In this document: one piece after another, positions 22,030-34,028 of the stretch
Layout of the letters: each line of letters begins with the position of its first letter
Position numbering within the stretch: the stretch's first letter is position 1
Assembly: GCA_033807695.1 (NCBI GenBank)
Contig: CM066301.1
Span: 4,836,001-4,900,000 of the forward strand
Origin: Daedaleopsis sinensis
Taxonomy: Eukaryota; Basidiomycota; Agaricomycetes; Polyporales; Polyporaceae
Length of the DNA: 64,000 nucleotides
Direction of reading: 5' to 3'
The notes under the pieces: model-generated
Seen by the model: the letters and a program-made list of their open reading frames with translations, nothing else
Databases searched by the model: none
What the model was told of the DNA's origin: nothing
Made by a program: the position numbers and the translations under genes

Positions 22030-23543
22030 ATGTCTGCCTTACCGCTCCTCAACGTCGACATAATCCGCGAGATCTCATCTCACCTCCTTCTGCCCGCATG
22101 TGCTTCTCTCATGCGCACCTCTTGGTTCTTCTATCACGAAGCAGCCAAAGCTGCGTTGCAGCACCCTGTATATCTCTTTGAAACATGGGACGTTGGACGC
22201 TTCGCCCGATTCGTCTGCGCCGAGAATGGAACACGCCTTCGATATGTGCGCGAAGTACATATTGGTGCTGAGGAGCACGATATGTCCGAGTGGGCCCTCC
22301 AGTGGCTCTCCGACCATATTCCTCGCATGTCATTATTAACGACCATCGTCTTGACAGCAGAAGACTACCTCGAACCCACCCCCAAGCTGTACGCCGCCAT
22401 CGCGTCGCTCACATCCCTCCGTCATCTCATGATTGAAGGCGCCGGACCTATGTTCGTCTCAATGGTCAACACATTGCAATCCAAGCTGCAATCCGCAGAT
22501 GTGATGTGGCTTCCACCTCATCGAGACGGCCCAGACCATGAGGCACTGATGCAGGAGACCATGCACCCCGTCCAGTTCTTCTCCAAGTCATGCGACACCC
22601 TCGAAAAGCTCGCCTGCCAGAACTGGTATACGGCTCGCAACCTACCTCTCTTACCGACCGTCTATCCAAAGATGCGCGAGTTCTCGTTCAACGACGACAA
22701 CTACCCCCTCATTCTTCCTTACGTCCGCGCGTTTCCCAACCTCACCCGGCTTTGTCTTGAAGACATCAACTACGGGGAGCTGGTCAGGGTGGATAGGGCC
22801 GGCACGCTGATGACGCGTCTTCAGGAGCATCGCGCTCTGAACGTGAAGAGCCAGCTAGACGGAGTGGCATGGACCAAACTCGAACAGCTCGTTGGGAGCA
22901 TCACAGACCTCTACATCCTCGCTCCAACCTGCCTCATCGAACGTCTCGAGCTCAGCGGCCAAACCCTCAGGAGCCAACATCAAAGATCTCGCGACATGCT
23001 CCTCGAGACTCTACCACTTGCACGCCCGAAGCAACTCCGGATCACCCGCGGTAGCGGCGCATTGCTTTCGCACCCCACGAAGAATCTTGCCGTCATCTTA
23101 CGGACCCCCGCGGGCTCCCGGCTCGAGAATCTCGTTCTGAACATAGAGCTGGACCAGAATGACGGCGAGGCCGATATCGCTGCAGCCTTGGTACGTGTGA
23201 TCGGTGCTGTGGACTGAGTGGCACTGACGCAACAACTCTACCTAAACAGATCTCATTCTCAGAGACCCTAACACATGTTTGCTCACTGCGTCGGCTGCGG
23301 CTTCGGGTCTGGGGTAGTGTTCTGTCCCGGCATATCGAACAGGTCACTCGTGCGGAACATTCGCTCAAGTCATTCGATGCTGTTGCATATGCACGAACCC
23401 TTGAATCTTCGATCCCCTCCCTTGAAGATGTCGCCGTAGCCATCAATGGCATCCGGGAGATGGAGGATATTGTCGCAACTCCGGCTGGGATGGTCGAGGA
23501 AGACTGTCTAGAGCATTATCGTGGGAAGATGTGGGAGCTGTGA
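22030..23543 (+). CDS. F-box protein (family member 1)
   Basis: Two exons, 22030-23190 and 23250-23543, give 484 residues. The first 45 residues form an F-box-like helix bundle (LLNVDIIREISSHL...CASLMRTSWFFYHEAAK), the Skp1-binding module of SCF ubiquitin ligases. The rest has leucine-rich, repeat-like helices suited to substrate recognition. The intron sits at the same place (after IAAAL, GTACGT donor) as in the genes at 28.3 and 42.1 kb, and the protein ends in WEL as they do, so all belong to one family; this copy is the most diverged. Substrate unknown. Confidence 0.85.
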
Positions 23544-25170
23544 TAGACGGTAGAGGTTAGTCTATCCATAGGCTGGCCTGTCCCTGAAAATGACCGCATC
23601 GAGCGACAGATTACGAGCATTGAAATGTCGCGTAGTAGCGCATAATTTCTCAGTCTTGGAAAAGTTAACATTAATATGATCATTTCTGACTGCTAGACAT
23701 CCACTGGGTCTTCGCGCGGAGATGCTGAGGTCGAAGAAATGTAATGTCAGTTACAATGCAATACGTGCAGAGGCTGGGAGAATGATGTTGTACGCAGAAA
23801 TGAGCATGGCCCCGGATCCAGGGTGTATGATAATTATAGCGGCACGGCGACATATTTATTACGTCTCTATTGACGATAGAGGTTGACATCGTAAGCCCCG
23901 GTTGTACTACCCAACTTGCATCGGAGCTGAAGTCACAGGAGGACCCGCGATACATGGTACGTACAACTGTATAGTGTATATTTGCTCAGAACGGTGATGT
24001 TGTACTGATTTCTTACCAGGTACTAGGGACTTCAGATCCAGTGTCTCCAGTTGAAATAAGGATCTTGTCTCACCCTTCCCGACTTGTACTTCTCCAAATC
24101 GTGTTGCCTTCGCTGCGCGTTGCCAATTATCAACACGAGTCTGCCTTGCTCGATCTTGACCACTTTCTGTGAGTACCCGAGCCGCACAATCTACTAGATG
24201 CCGGATGTGTAGGGGCCCGTACTCGCTCTCTTACTACCACTATTAGGGCGCATTACTTCTCGGAATCCGCACCCTAAGTTGACCTGTCATCGTCCGTCCA
24301 CCCTCACCTCTCGAGCTTCAAGTCGCGGACCCAACCTCAGAGGTTCCACCTCTGTCTCCTGTCCGCATTATGTTTGGCTGACGAATGCGTCTAATCACCC
24401 AAACGCTGCACGTGCATCGCGAGGAGGTTCGTGTCCGCATCTTCCGTCCCTCCCCCAGATCCGCACCCCGGGCTGAGGATCCTATACTTTTCCAATCGAC
24501 ACTCCGGACCCCCGGTCTGCTCTCGCTCCTGTGCCTCTCATCTCTGGTGTACTTTCTAAGTTCGACTGGGCGACTGCAAGAGAAAGAACATCCGGAAATC
24601 TGCTCGCACAGAAGGCCGTCTGCAGCCCTTCGTTCTCTCATCACGCTCACGTTCCGGAGATTGCGATTACTTAGCTTGTAGGGGGTCCGAGTCGTCCTGC
24701 GGCTCCTCGTAGTCGGCTCAGTGTCGACTCCGTCGTGCGGACGATCGTTACTCAGATTAGAGCGAGTTGTGTGGCTTGCTCTGCCCACCGGGAGAGCACA
24801 CAAGGTTCCCGAGTTTCGTTCAATACAGTACTGTTACATTTCACGAAATCAGAAAGAGGGTTCGTCCGGATCCGCAAGCTACGTCGATACCATCCTCGGC
24901 CCACCCCTCTCCTCCGCAAGCTTGCGTCGCGGACACACCTACGGGCCTTCCTCCTCTACCTCCTGTCTCGCACATCTGACGAGCTCGTGCCGTCTTCTAG
25001 GTCTGACGCTGACCATACACTTCGCGCGCCGCACTTCGGACTCCCGACCTACGAGCCCATGCTCTGGCTCAGCGTTCGCTGCCCGATGCCGGTGTCCCAG
25101 TCACATGCCCACTAAACAGCAGGTGACGGGAGAGCATAGTATAGGGTCGACGGTCTGCGAAGGCTAGAGC
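23544..25170. other. Intergenic stretch with a diverged copy of a shared element
   Basis: No gene is supported. About 23690-23850 resembles parts of 27900-28120 and 30430-30640 (words such as GTCAGT, GATGATGT-GTAC, GAGAAATGA-CATGG). The segments 24300-24365 and 24895-24980 look like weak direct duplicates of each other (TCGCGGAC...CCTCCTGTC). Confidence 0.35.
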
Positions 25171-27462
25171 CTAAGCGCCGTTGACTTTCTTGTCGAACGT
25201 CTCGTACAGACGGGAGATCAGGGTCTTCCACTTCTCCTCGTCCACACGGCTGTACGCACGATCGTACGTCAAGAAGCCTGCGTGAAATGGGCCACGTGTC
25301 AGTACGCAGGGTGCTACATGAGTCAAGGAGATGCGCACCGTTGACCTCGCCCTCGACATCGGTTGTCTGCGTGTACACGCCGCCGTTGCAGTCGAAGAGC
25401 TCGGTTTGCTCACGGAGCTCTTCAATCACCTATAGCACGTCGGAGGCATGAGATCGGCAGTCAGCCATGAGTATGAAGTGAGGAGACCTACCCTGAGCGC
25501 GCGGTAGTTCCAGATGTCGACAGTCTTGTCGATCTCGTACGTCTCGTTGACAGCATTAATCGCAACAGGGTCATTCCAGAGGTGCTCACTGCAGGATGCA
25601 TCGGTATGAGTCACAGCTCTGCACCATAGAGCGAAGACGAAAACACTCACATCGAGACGTTGTGGCCGACACCGCCGAACTCGCCCTGGAAGCCGATCCG
25701 CACGCCATCGTAGGGCACGGAGGCCCTCGAGAAGAACGGCGTGCCGCACTGCGGGCTGCTGTAGTGGTGGTTGTCCTGGTAGTCGCCCACAGACACATTG
25801 TAGATCTGGTACGCCCAGTCGTCCCAGCCGCTCATCGAGTTCACGAGCTGGTGGCCCTGGACGATTTCGCGCACCTTCTCCGTGAGGTGGATCTCGGGCG
25901 CGTTGCGCTGCTGGCCCCAGCCCTCGTTGTAGATCACGAACGACGCCACGGACGGGAAGCCCGTGTGCGCGCGGAAAAGGATGTCGAGCTGCCGCTCAAA
26001 CTCGGTCTGCTCGTCCGCGTTCACCCCTGCGATGTTGAGCGCGGGCATGTCCTGCATGAGTAGTAGCCCGAGCTTGTCCGCGGCCTCGTAGAACAGGTCG
26101 GGCTCGACCTTGATGTGCTTCCGGCTGTGGGCGAAGTTAGGGCAGAACAGTACGCTGGCGATGGACTACGTACAGGAAGTTCATGCCGAGGTTCTTGAGG
26201 TACTTCAGGTCGTAGACCATCGCCTCGTACGACGGCGGCGAGTGGAGACCGTCGGGCCAGAAGCCCTGGTCGAGCGGGCCAAACTGAAAGATCGGCTTGC
26301 CGTTGAGGACGAAGCGCTGCACGCCGTTCACGGCCTTGCGTTCGACGGTCCGGAACCCTGTGTAGGTGTGTGCGACGTCGTGGCCGACGGAAACGGAGAT
26401 GTTGTAGAGGTTCGGCGTGTCGGGCGACCAGACCTGGGGATCGGGGTCGACCTTGAACGAGAACGGCGCGTTGGCGGTTCCGTTCGTGGCGAAGAGCACC
26501 TTCGAGTTGTCGGCGGGGTCAAGGATAGAAACCTTGACCGGCGCCTTGGACTTGTCTTTTGAAGTCGCGATGGTCGCGTTCACGCTGCCGTCGGCACCGG
26601 CGCGAATATCGATGTTCGTGATGTGCTCCGATGCTGGCACCGACTCGAGCGAGACGGTCTGCCAGATACCACTGCAGGGCTTCGGCGAGTCTGTCAGAAT
26701 TGTGCATGAGACAATACAGAAGTCGAGCATTGCTCACTGTGTAGAAGATGTGGGATGGCACGATGCGCTGCTTGCCGATCGGGCGGTTGCCGTTGGCGTC
26801 CGTCGGGTCGTAGACAAAAAGGATGAGCTCGTTGGAGCCGGTCTTATTGATGTACTTTGTTACATCGAAGGAGAACTTGTCGTACCCTCCGGTGTGCGTG
26901 CCAACCTTCTTGCCGTTGACGAAAACGGTCGCCTCATAGTCGACGGCGGCGAAGTGCAGGATGACATTTTCCTTGAACGTCTTTGGGACCGTGAAGGAGG
27001 TGCGATACCTAGATGTCATGCCCATTATGTCAGAAGTCGTCGGCGAGGGAGGGAGTTGATGACGCACCAGCTGTAGAAGGACTCGCTCTGCTGCGCGATA
27101 CCCGAAAGACCACTCTCCATACAGTACGGCACGAGGATGCGTTGCTCGAGAGTGGTGTGAACGGGAGGCTTGGAGACCTCGTCGGCCGACTTGGCGAACT
27201 GGAACTCCCAAACGCCGTTTAGGTTCGCCCAGGTATCACGACGGAGCAGGGGACGGGGGTACTCGGCCCACACGCTGTCCGTATTCGATGTAACGTTGTC
27301 CCACCACAGCGAGCGTAGCTTCGGCTCGACGGGGGCGTACACGGCGTGCTTGCCGTCCTCGTACGTCGGTCGTTCGTCGGTAAGACCTCCGTTCTTCGGA
27401 AGGGCTGCGAGGGCGGTAGCCGCGAGAACGAGCGCGGTGAGCGTGGTCTTCAACACTGCCAT
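25171..27462 (-). CDS. Secreted glycoside hydrolase family 2 enzyme (beta-galactosidase/glucuronidase-like)
   Basis: Seven minus-strand exons join in phase to 646 residues: 27462-27068, 27008-26738, 26679-26174, 26124-25651, 25588-25492, 25429-25339 and 25277-25171. A hydrophobic signal peptide occupies about residues 1-19 (LTALVLAATALAALP). The three GH2 domains follow in order: sugar-binding jelly roll (residues 60-220), immunoglobulin-like sandwich (222-330) and TIM barrel (330-600). The YTPCSGIWQTV and LRKHIKVEPDLFY motifs are typical. The acid/base is Glu458 in NEGWGQ and the nucleophile Glu539 in GEFGG, so the enzyme looks intact. It should release beta-linked sugars from plant or fungal wall polysaccharides outside the cell. 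Exact specificity cannot be read from the sequence. Its isolation from other carbohydrate-active genes gives no context. Confidence 0.92.
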
Positions 27463-28330
27463 TACGCTTGTCGGGACTCGTCAGGGCGAGAGGTCGTCGT
27501 GGCTGCGAGGGGGGGGCGCGAAGGCACTCCACATAAATCGAGGCGCGTCTTATAGAACGCGGGGGTGCGGTGGGGGATTTGATGCTAGGCCCTGTGATGA
27601 TGCTGGATTGTTAGCGAAGTGACGCGCTGCCGACGCGCTACCCAAGTTCACAAGTCACGAGAGCGCGTCCATATGATGAACAGCGCGTGATGTACAGTGA
27701 CCTCAGGCGAGCCAAGCACCTTACAGCGAGCACCGAACTGCACCGTCGGGCAGCTCAGCCTTGATCACAATAGCCCCATGATCCTCGGGCCGTCGCTTAG
27801 TCCCTGGTACATGTGCTCACCATCGTACCGTTGTATTACCGCGCACTTGCGCAACCTCTTGGTGTCCGAGTTATGTCCAGCTTGAACCCACATTCATGAC
27901 TATCCTTTCTGTCGGGAGACCCTCGACAGAGTTGCCGCGCGAAGGAATGCTGAAATGCAGTGTCAGTACTACGAGTAATGTTGCGGTACGAACAAGGGCG
28001 AGGATGATGTCGTACACGGAGAGAAATGACCATGGTGTATGCACATTGCTGGGTCCATCGTGGCGCGATGACGATCACGATGGCATTGCGGTACAAATTC
28101 TTGCAAATAGAGCTTGGTTGTACGAGACTTCCGGCGTCAAGGCCGCGGGCCGGGCTGCAAGGCCAAATCACTACCAGCTCCCTCGAACTGGGTGCTGCGG
28201 TCGCGTCGCATTGAAAGGAAAGAATAGCATGATAGCGCTATTCCCGTCTACGCTCCAACATAGCCCAAGTCTGGCAGAAGTCGCGTCAGCAACCCTTAGC
28301 TCGGGCGAGATTCATGCAAGCCCACTCACT
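27463..28330. other. Intergenic stretch; left part of the F-box tandem duplication unit
   Basis: The GH2 promoter should lie in 27463-27700. From about 27890 the sequence is the left flank of a tandem duplication: 27900-28330 matches 30424-30870 with many substitutions and small indels. No gene is supported here. Confidence 0.5.
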
Positions 28331-29903
28331 CTAGCTCACGTCGAGAGCATGTCCCATCATAGATGATAGCTCCCAGTCGGATCTCCGCTCCTTCTTATAA
28401 AGGTCAACGTAGGGGCGAGGGGGGATATAAAAGTGAAGCTTTTCGCTTCGAAGACCTGAAATCACGCAGATGGAGTCCGTGAGGGATGTGATCGCACCCT
28501 CGAGCTCACGCGAGTACGCAGCGATGTCGAATGCCTGTAGGGAACGCTCAGCGAGATTGAGAGGCATAGACGGCGGTGGAGGATCGTCTGTGGTCTGAGC
28601 CATCTCCCTACCGAAGCGCGGACGGACCGGCGGCGGTGTGGGGTCCAGTTCGTGAGCGCGGACGCACAGCCGCAGACGGCGCAAGGGACACATCCTCAAC
28701 GCCACTCCCAATCGTTCCTGCCACCCGCGAGGGTTAGCGTGTCGTTCGACGTCGTATAGTATTATCACGTACCATCGCGGCTGCTATATCGACCTTTCGA
28801 TCACTCTTGCTCAAGTCGATGAACAAGACGAGGTCCTCGAGGCGCGACCCGGCCCCCGTCCGCAACAGTTCTGAAAAGCTGTTGTTTGCGTGTAGGATCT
28901 GTGCAGAGTCGCCCTCGATCTTCAGCTCTTTCGGCCGCGCGTGGGTGAGTACTTCGGTCAACATCTCGAGATCGTCCTCTGACCGAACACCGCTCTGGAT
29001 GTTGACGCGGGATATAGGGCAGACGAGGCCCAGAATGTAGAAGTCGATGAGGCGTCCATCGACGCCCTCAAGTTCCTGCCATCGTGTGCCGGCGGTAGAC
29101 TGGCTTCGCACGTTGAGCTCGTGGTGCGCACGAATCATATCTTCCTCCCGCTCCCAGCTCACCACGCCGCCTGCACTGAAGTCGATCCATTTGAGATTCG
29201 GGTACGCACGGATGTAGGGAGCAACGAGGGGAAAATCATCCCAGTCGATGAAAAGCTCGCGCATTTTCGGGTAGACATGCGGAAATACTGGCAAGTCTAC
29301 TGACGTGAACCAGGCGGAGCAGGAGACCGATTCGAGGGTAGAGGTCCACTGGGAGAGTAGTGCTACCGGGTGGTATTCAATCTTCGCCACCTCGTGTGTA
29401 TCCATTTCCTCGTCGTAACCCAGCCAGCTGAGCCTTATTGAGCGAAGCTGCTTGGACTGAACGGTCCGGAGGATGAAGCAGGACAGGTGTCCGACACTCG
29501 AGATCTCGAGGTGGACGAGAGAGGTGAGCTGCGCGACCGCCGTTGCAAATGGGGGAGAGACTTTGAATATGTAGTCGCCTGAGACCGCCAGGGAGGTGAG
29601 GGACGTCAGATAATGGAGACATAGAGAAAGCTGGCGGAGAGCGCCTTCGGCCTCGTCGTAACAGGATTCTATGCGCAGGTCGCGGATGTATTGGCAACGC
29701 GACCGATCCTCTGCCGAGATGAAGAGAGTAAATGAGGGGAGCTTCTGTGCCTTGTATATAACGACTCCATCTTGCGCGACAAATCTTCCTGCCTCATGGT
29801 AGAAGAATCGACAAGTGCGCATGAGCGAGGCGCATGCGGATTGAGGGAGGTGTGATAGGATTTCGCGGATAATATCATGATTGAGGAATGGAATACCAGA
29901 CAT
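28331..29903 (-). CDS. F-box protein (family member A, intact)
   Basis: Two exons, 29903-28773 and 28717-28331, give 505 residues. The F-box is at residues 1-45 (IPFLNHDIIREILSHLPQSACASLMRTCRFF), followed by leucine-rich substrate-recognition sequence. It probably serves as an SCF ubiquitin-ligase receptor. The 56-nt intron has a GTACGT donor, as in its paralogues. Relatives stop directly after WEL; here a 7-bp duplication has removed that stop, so 11 extra residues (SSMMGHALDVS) precede the TAG at 28333-28331. It is the left copy of a tandem pair with the pseudogene at 30.9-32.4 kb. Confidence 0.88.
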
Positions 29904-30853
29904 AGCAAGCTATTCTTGTATTGGACACACACGGACCTAGCCGGTGGAAAACGGTATTGAGCACTTCTCGCAAGGGTGCCAACCGCAATGAGTGCGCGCA
30001 CCTGGTGTCGCGGCCGGGGGCAATTGAGCACTTGAAGGGGATACGAGCCGGCGTCCAGCGTATTGGTCCGCTTCAAGATTATATCTAGAGCCCAGAGGGA
30101 GAAATAGATATCACAGCACAGACTGCAAGGTCAAGCGGCAAGATGGCAGGAAAAATGAGGAGGAGGAGAAGGAGGGAGGAGTCGACGCCGGACGGCGACT
30201 CGACGCGACCCCAAAGACGTGACACACGCGTCATGTCACAGGAGCGTGATTGTGTGATCCGTCACCCGACGCGACCTGAATTGAATTCAATCAGGCCTGA
30301 GGTTGCAATTAGTCGCTACCCGAAGAACCAGTCATCGTCTCAGGCTTGGAGCAACATTCTCTACATACTACAATGAATGAGACTCGCATTGCAAAACTCG
30401 TCGAAGCAGTACTAGTGAGAGCTAAACATTTATGACTAGCCTTTCTATCTCAACAGAGTGGGTAACAGTGTCAGTACTACGAGTAGGGATTTTGCAGTAC
30501 GTACAGGAGAGAGGATGATGTCGTACACGGAGAGATATAACCATGGTGTATGGAGGGTTCATCGCGGCGCGACCACGACCGTGATGACCGGACGTCGCGG
30601 TACGAATTGTTGCAAATACTACATAGAGCTCGTTTGTACGAGACTTCCGGCGTCGAGGCCGCGTGGCCGAGTTACTACCGGCTCCTTCGGATTGGGTAAT
30701 GCATTCACATTGAAAGGAAAACGATAGCACGATAGCGGTCTCCCCGTCTACGCGTTAACATAGCCCAAGTCTGGCAGTGGCGTCAGCAACCCTTGGAACC
30801 GGCGAGATTCATGCATGCCCACTCACTATACCTCACGTCGAGAGCATATTCCA
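29904..30853. other. Spacer between the two tandem F-box copies
   Basis: 29904-30320 is the upstream flank of copy A and matches the flank of copy B at about 32400-32780. 30424-30853 is the 3' flank of copy B and matches 27900-28330. The duplication joint therefore lies near 30320-30424. No gene is supported. Confidence 0.6.
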
Positions 30854-32400
30854 TCATAGCTCCCAATCGACTGTACTCTCCTCGTTTGGAACGTCAACTC
30901 CGGTGCGAGGGGGGATACAAGCGAGACGCTTCTCGTCGTTGCGAAGACCTGCGATCACGATGACGGCGTCCGTGAGGGACGTGATCGCATTCCCGAGCTC
31001 ACGCGAGTACGCAGCGATGTCGAATGCCTGTAGCGAGCGCTCGGCGAGATTGAGAGGCATAGACGGCGGAAGGGGATCGTCGGTGGTCTGAGCCATCTTT
31101 CCACCGGAGCGCGGATGGAGCGGCAGCGGTGTAGGGTCGAGCATGCCAGCGCGGACGCACAGCCGCAAACGGCGCAGGGGACACATCCTCAACGCCGCTC
31201 CCAGTCGTTCCTGCCACCCACGAGGGTCAGTGTCGGTCGACGTTGAGTGGTGGTATCATCACGTACCAACGCGTCAGCTATATCGGTCTTTCGGTCACTC
31301 TTGCTCAGGTCAATGTGCAAGAGGAGGTTCTCGAGGCGTGACCCAGCTGCCGTCAGCAACAGTTTTGAAAAGCTGTTGTCCGCGTGCAGGATCTGTGCGG
31401 AGTTGCCCTCGAGCTTCAGCTCCTTGGGCCGCGCGTAGGCGAGTGTCTCGGACAATAATTCGAGATTGTCCTCTGACTGAATAGCGGTCCGGATACTGAC
31501 GCGAGATATAGGGCAGATGAGGCCCAAAAGGTAGAAGTCGATGATTCGTCCGTCGACGCGTTCTAGTTCCTGCCACCGTGTACCGGCGATGGACTGGCTG
31601 CGCACGTTAAGCTCATGGTGCGCACGAATCGCATCTTCTTCATACTTCCAGTTCACCACGTCACCGGCGTGGAAGTCGATCCATTCGAGATTCGGATACG
31701 CACGGATGTAGGGAACGACAAGGGGGTAATCGTCCCTGTCGATCGAAAGCTTGCGCATTTTCGGGTAGACATGCGGAAAAACTGGCAGGTTGAGTGACGT
31801 AAGCCAGGCGTGGCAGGCGAGGGACTCGAGGGTGGAAGTCCACTGGGAGAGTAGTGCTACCGGGTGGTATTCGACCTTCTTCACGTCGTGCGGGTCCATA
31901 TCTTCGTCGTAAGTCAGCCATCCGAGCCGTATTGAGCGAAGCTGCTTGGACTGAAGGGACCGGAGGATGAAGCAGGACAGGTGTCCGACGCCCGAGATAT
32001 CGAGGTGGAGGAGAGAGGTGAGCTGCGCGACAGCGGTCGCAAATGGAGGAGATGTTTGGAACGTGACATCGCCTGTGACCGTGAGGGAGGTGAGGGACGT
32101 CAGACGATGGAGACATAGAGAAAGCTGGCGGAGAGCGTTTTCGGGATCTTCGTAGCAGTCTCCTATACGCAACTTGCGAATATACAGGCAGCGCGACTGA
32201 TCCGCTGCAGAGATGAAGGATGCAAACGATGCGATCTCCTCCGCCGTGTACAGAGTGACATCATCTTGCGATGTAAATTTTTCTGCTTCGTCTTGAAAGG
32301 ATCGACAAGTGCGCATGAGCGAGGCATGCGGAGTGAGGGATATGCGTTAGGACTTCGCGGATAGTATCATGGTTGAGGAATGGAATGGAATACCTGACAT
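30854..32400 (-). pseudogene. F-box protein (family member B), frameshifted in the F-box
   Basis: The body is open: exon 1 to 31267, a 56-nt intron, and exon 2 31210-30854 ending in DWEL and a stop. The F-box itself is broken. Relative to copy A, the start region (ATG at 32400) carries a 5-bp duplication of CATTC near 32378-32386, which leads to a stop about 18 codons in. A 2-bp loss near 32325 would restore the net length but comes too late. Translation from the next in-frame ATG (32316) would give a 375-residue-plus protein without the F-box. The conserved body suggests recent inactivation, or retention of a truncated product. Confidence 0.82.
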
Positions 32401-32986
32401 TGCAAGCAAGACGTGTATTGAATACACAGGAGCCTAGCCGGTGCAACCCGGTATTGAGCACATCTCGCAAGGTTGCCAACCGCAATGGGTGCACGCACCT
32501 AGTGTCGCAGGGCAATTGATCAAGGGGATACGAGCCGGCGTCCAGCGTAATGGTCCGCCTGATGATTATATCGCCCAGAGTGAGAGATAGAGATCACAGT
32601 ATGTACAAATTGCAGAGTCAAGCGGCAAGACGCAGGAGGAGGACGAGGAGGGATGACTCGAAGGAGGTCGACGTCGACGTCCACAGCAATGGGCTGTGCA
32701 TGCGAGTCTGACCACCCGCGTAGTCACAGAACAGTGACTGTGTGATCCGTCACGCAACACGACTCCTAGGCCTAGTAACGCGACGCCGGTCATGACCCTT
32801 TGAGCAGATCATGGATAGGGAGGAGGGCCCCGGGTCCACAGTGGGGCGATAGGGGCATTCTTGATCAATGTCCTTCGGCACACGCATGGAACATATCCAG
32901 GACATACTGTAGATCGACGATCGTACAAGCACATATCGGATACCTACTGCCATTTTTAATACAGGGTCCGGTCGTACCACAGCAGA
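32401..32986. other. Intergenic stretch; right flank of the tandem duplication
   Basis: 32400-32780 matches the sequence upstream of F-box copy A (29920-30310). No gene is supported in the rest. Confidence 0.5.
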
Positions 32987-34028
32987 CTACAGCCTCGCCT
33001 GAGCCTGCAAAGTCTCCGGCGTCGGCGTCGGCAGCTTCGGCGTCATCTTGTTGTGCGTGCCGGACATGCACAGGCGTCCATGCGTGACGTCCCAAATCTG
33101 CACGGGGCACGGAAGAAAGATTAGCTCAGTACTGCCTGAACATTGAGCACTGCGCTCTGAATGGCGGCGCTCGGGCGCATTCTCCACATCTCCGACACCG
33201 GAGAAGCCGCGAAGCGCGAAGAACAGGTACCGAACCCGTGTACGTACCTCTATCCGGGACGCAACCGTCCGCGCACCGAACGATGTCGTTGTGCTGATGA
33301 TGTGGAGCTTCGCCCCTCTGCAAGTGGTATGATCAGCCCTGGACTCAATCTGCAACGTCGTGCGGCGGGATAAGCTTACAGCAGCGCGGGCGCATGATAC
33401 GTCGTGATGATCGTCTGTGAGACAAAGTCGGACGGCTTGCCCTGTACCATCCCGAGGAAGGCCAGGCCGACGGACGAGCATCTGTCAGTCCGCATCGGCA
33501 GTCCATCTCAGCGAGCGCGGCGAAACACGGGTCAAAGGAGCGATGAAGAACGACGGACTCACACGTCAACGAGGTACGCCGTGCACCCTCCATGCATCGT
33601 CTGCTGCTTGTTCAGCATGTCTGTCCGGACGCAGACGTGGACGTGGACGTGGACGTGGACGTGGACGTGGACGTGGACGTAAAACGCGCACGAGAAGTGC
33701 GAACGCAGTAACAGAGCAGACGTACGAGTCCGAGAGCGATGCAGCGGCGCGTCAGCGATCTGCCGCGGAATGGCGTGACAGTGGACGCACCTTCGCAGAC
33801 AGTAATCTCATACACAAGCTTCGACTGCAGCTTCTTGTCCTCCGCTCGCCGGAAAACGGAGGCTTCCTTGAGAGCGAGCCGGTTGCCGATGCTGCGTGCA
33901 AAGTTGACCTCCTTGAGATGGAAATCGCTGAATTCGACGATCTGCTTCTGGACAGCGGGCGGGACGTCTCCTTGGAAGAGAACATTGTGGGACTGGGTGG
34001 ATGCGAGTGGAAGTTGGACGGAAGACAT
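32987..34028 (-). CDS. HotDog-fold thioesterase, paralogue T1
   Basis: Five exons, 34028-33791, 33620-33563, 33481-33380, 33317-33248 and 33097-32987, give 192 residues in phase. The HGGC signature (TMHGGCTAYLVDV) and the following Asp on the long central helix match the 4HBT/PaaI-type (ACOT13-like) thioesterase superfamily, which hydrolyses acyl-CoA thioesters as a dimer or tetramer. Exon 4/5 encodes TSFGARTVASRIEIWDVTHGRLCMSGTHNKM, the family's C-terminal strand pair. Exon sizes 58/102/70 recur in all five paralogues. This copy has a longer C-terminal tail (KLPTPTPETLQAQARL). Intron 1 carries a hexanucleotide repeat. No targeting signal is obvious; substrate unknown. Confidence 0.87.
33633..33680. 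repeat. Hexanucleotide microsatellite (GTGGAC)n
   Basis: About eight perfect copies of a GTGGAC/ACGTGG hexamer lie inside intron 1 of thioesterase T1, next to its acceptor at 33621. Length changes would alter the intron only. Confidence 0.95.

Noticed and set aside
25596..27622. Plus-strand frames opposite the GH2 gene (up to 219 codons)
   Set aside because: Antisense shadows of a well-supported seven-exon enzyme; no domain or splice logic of their own.
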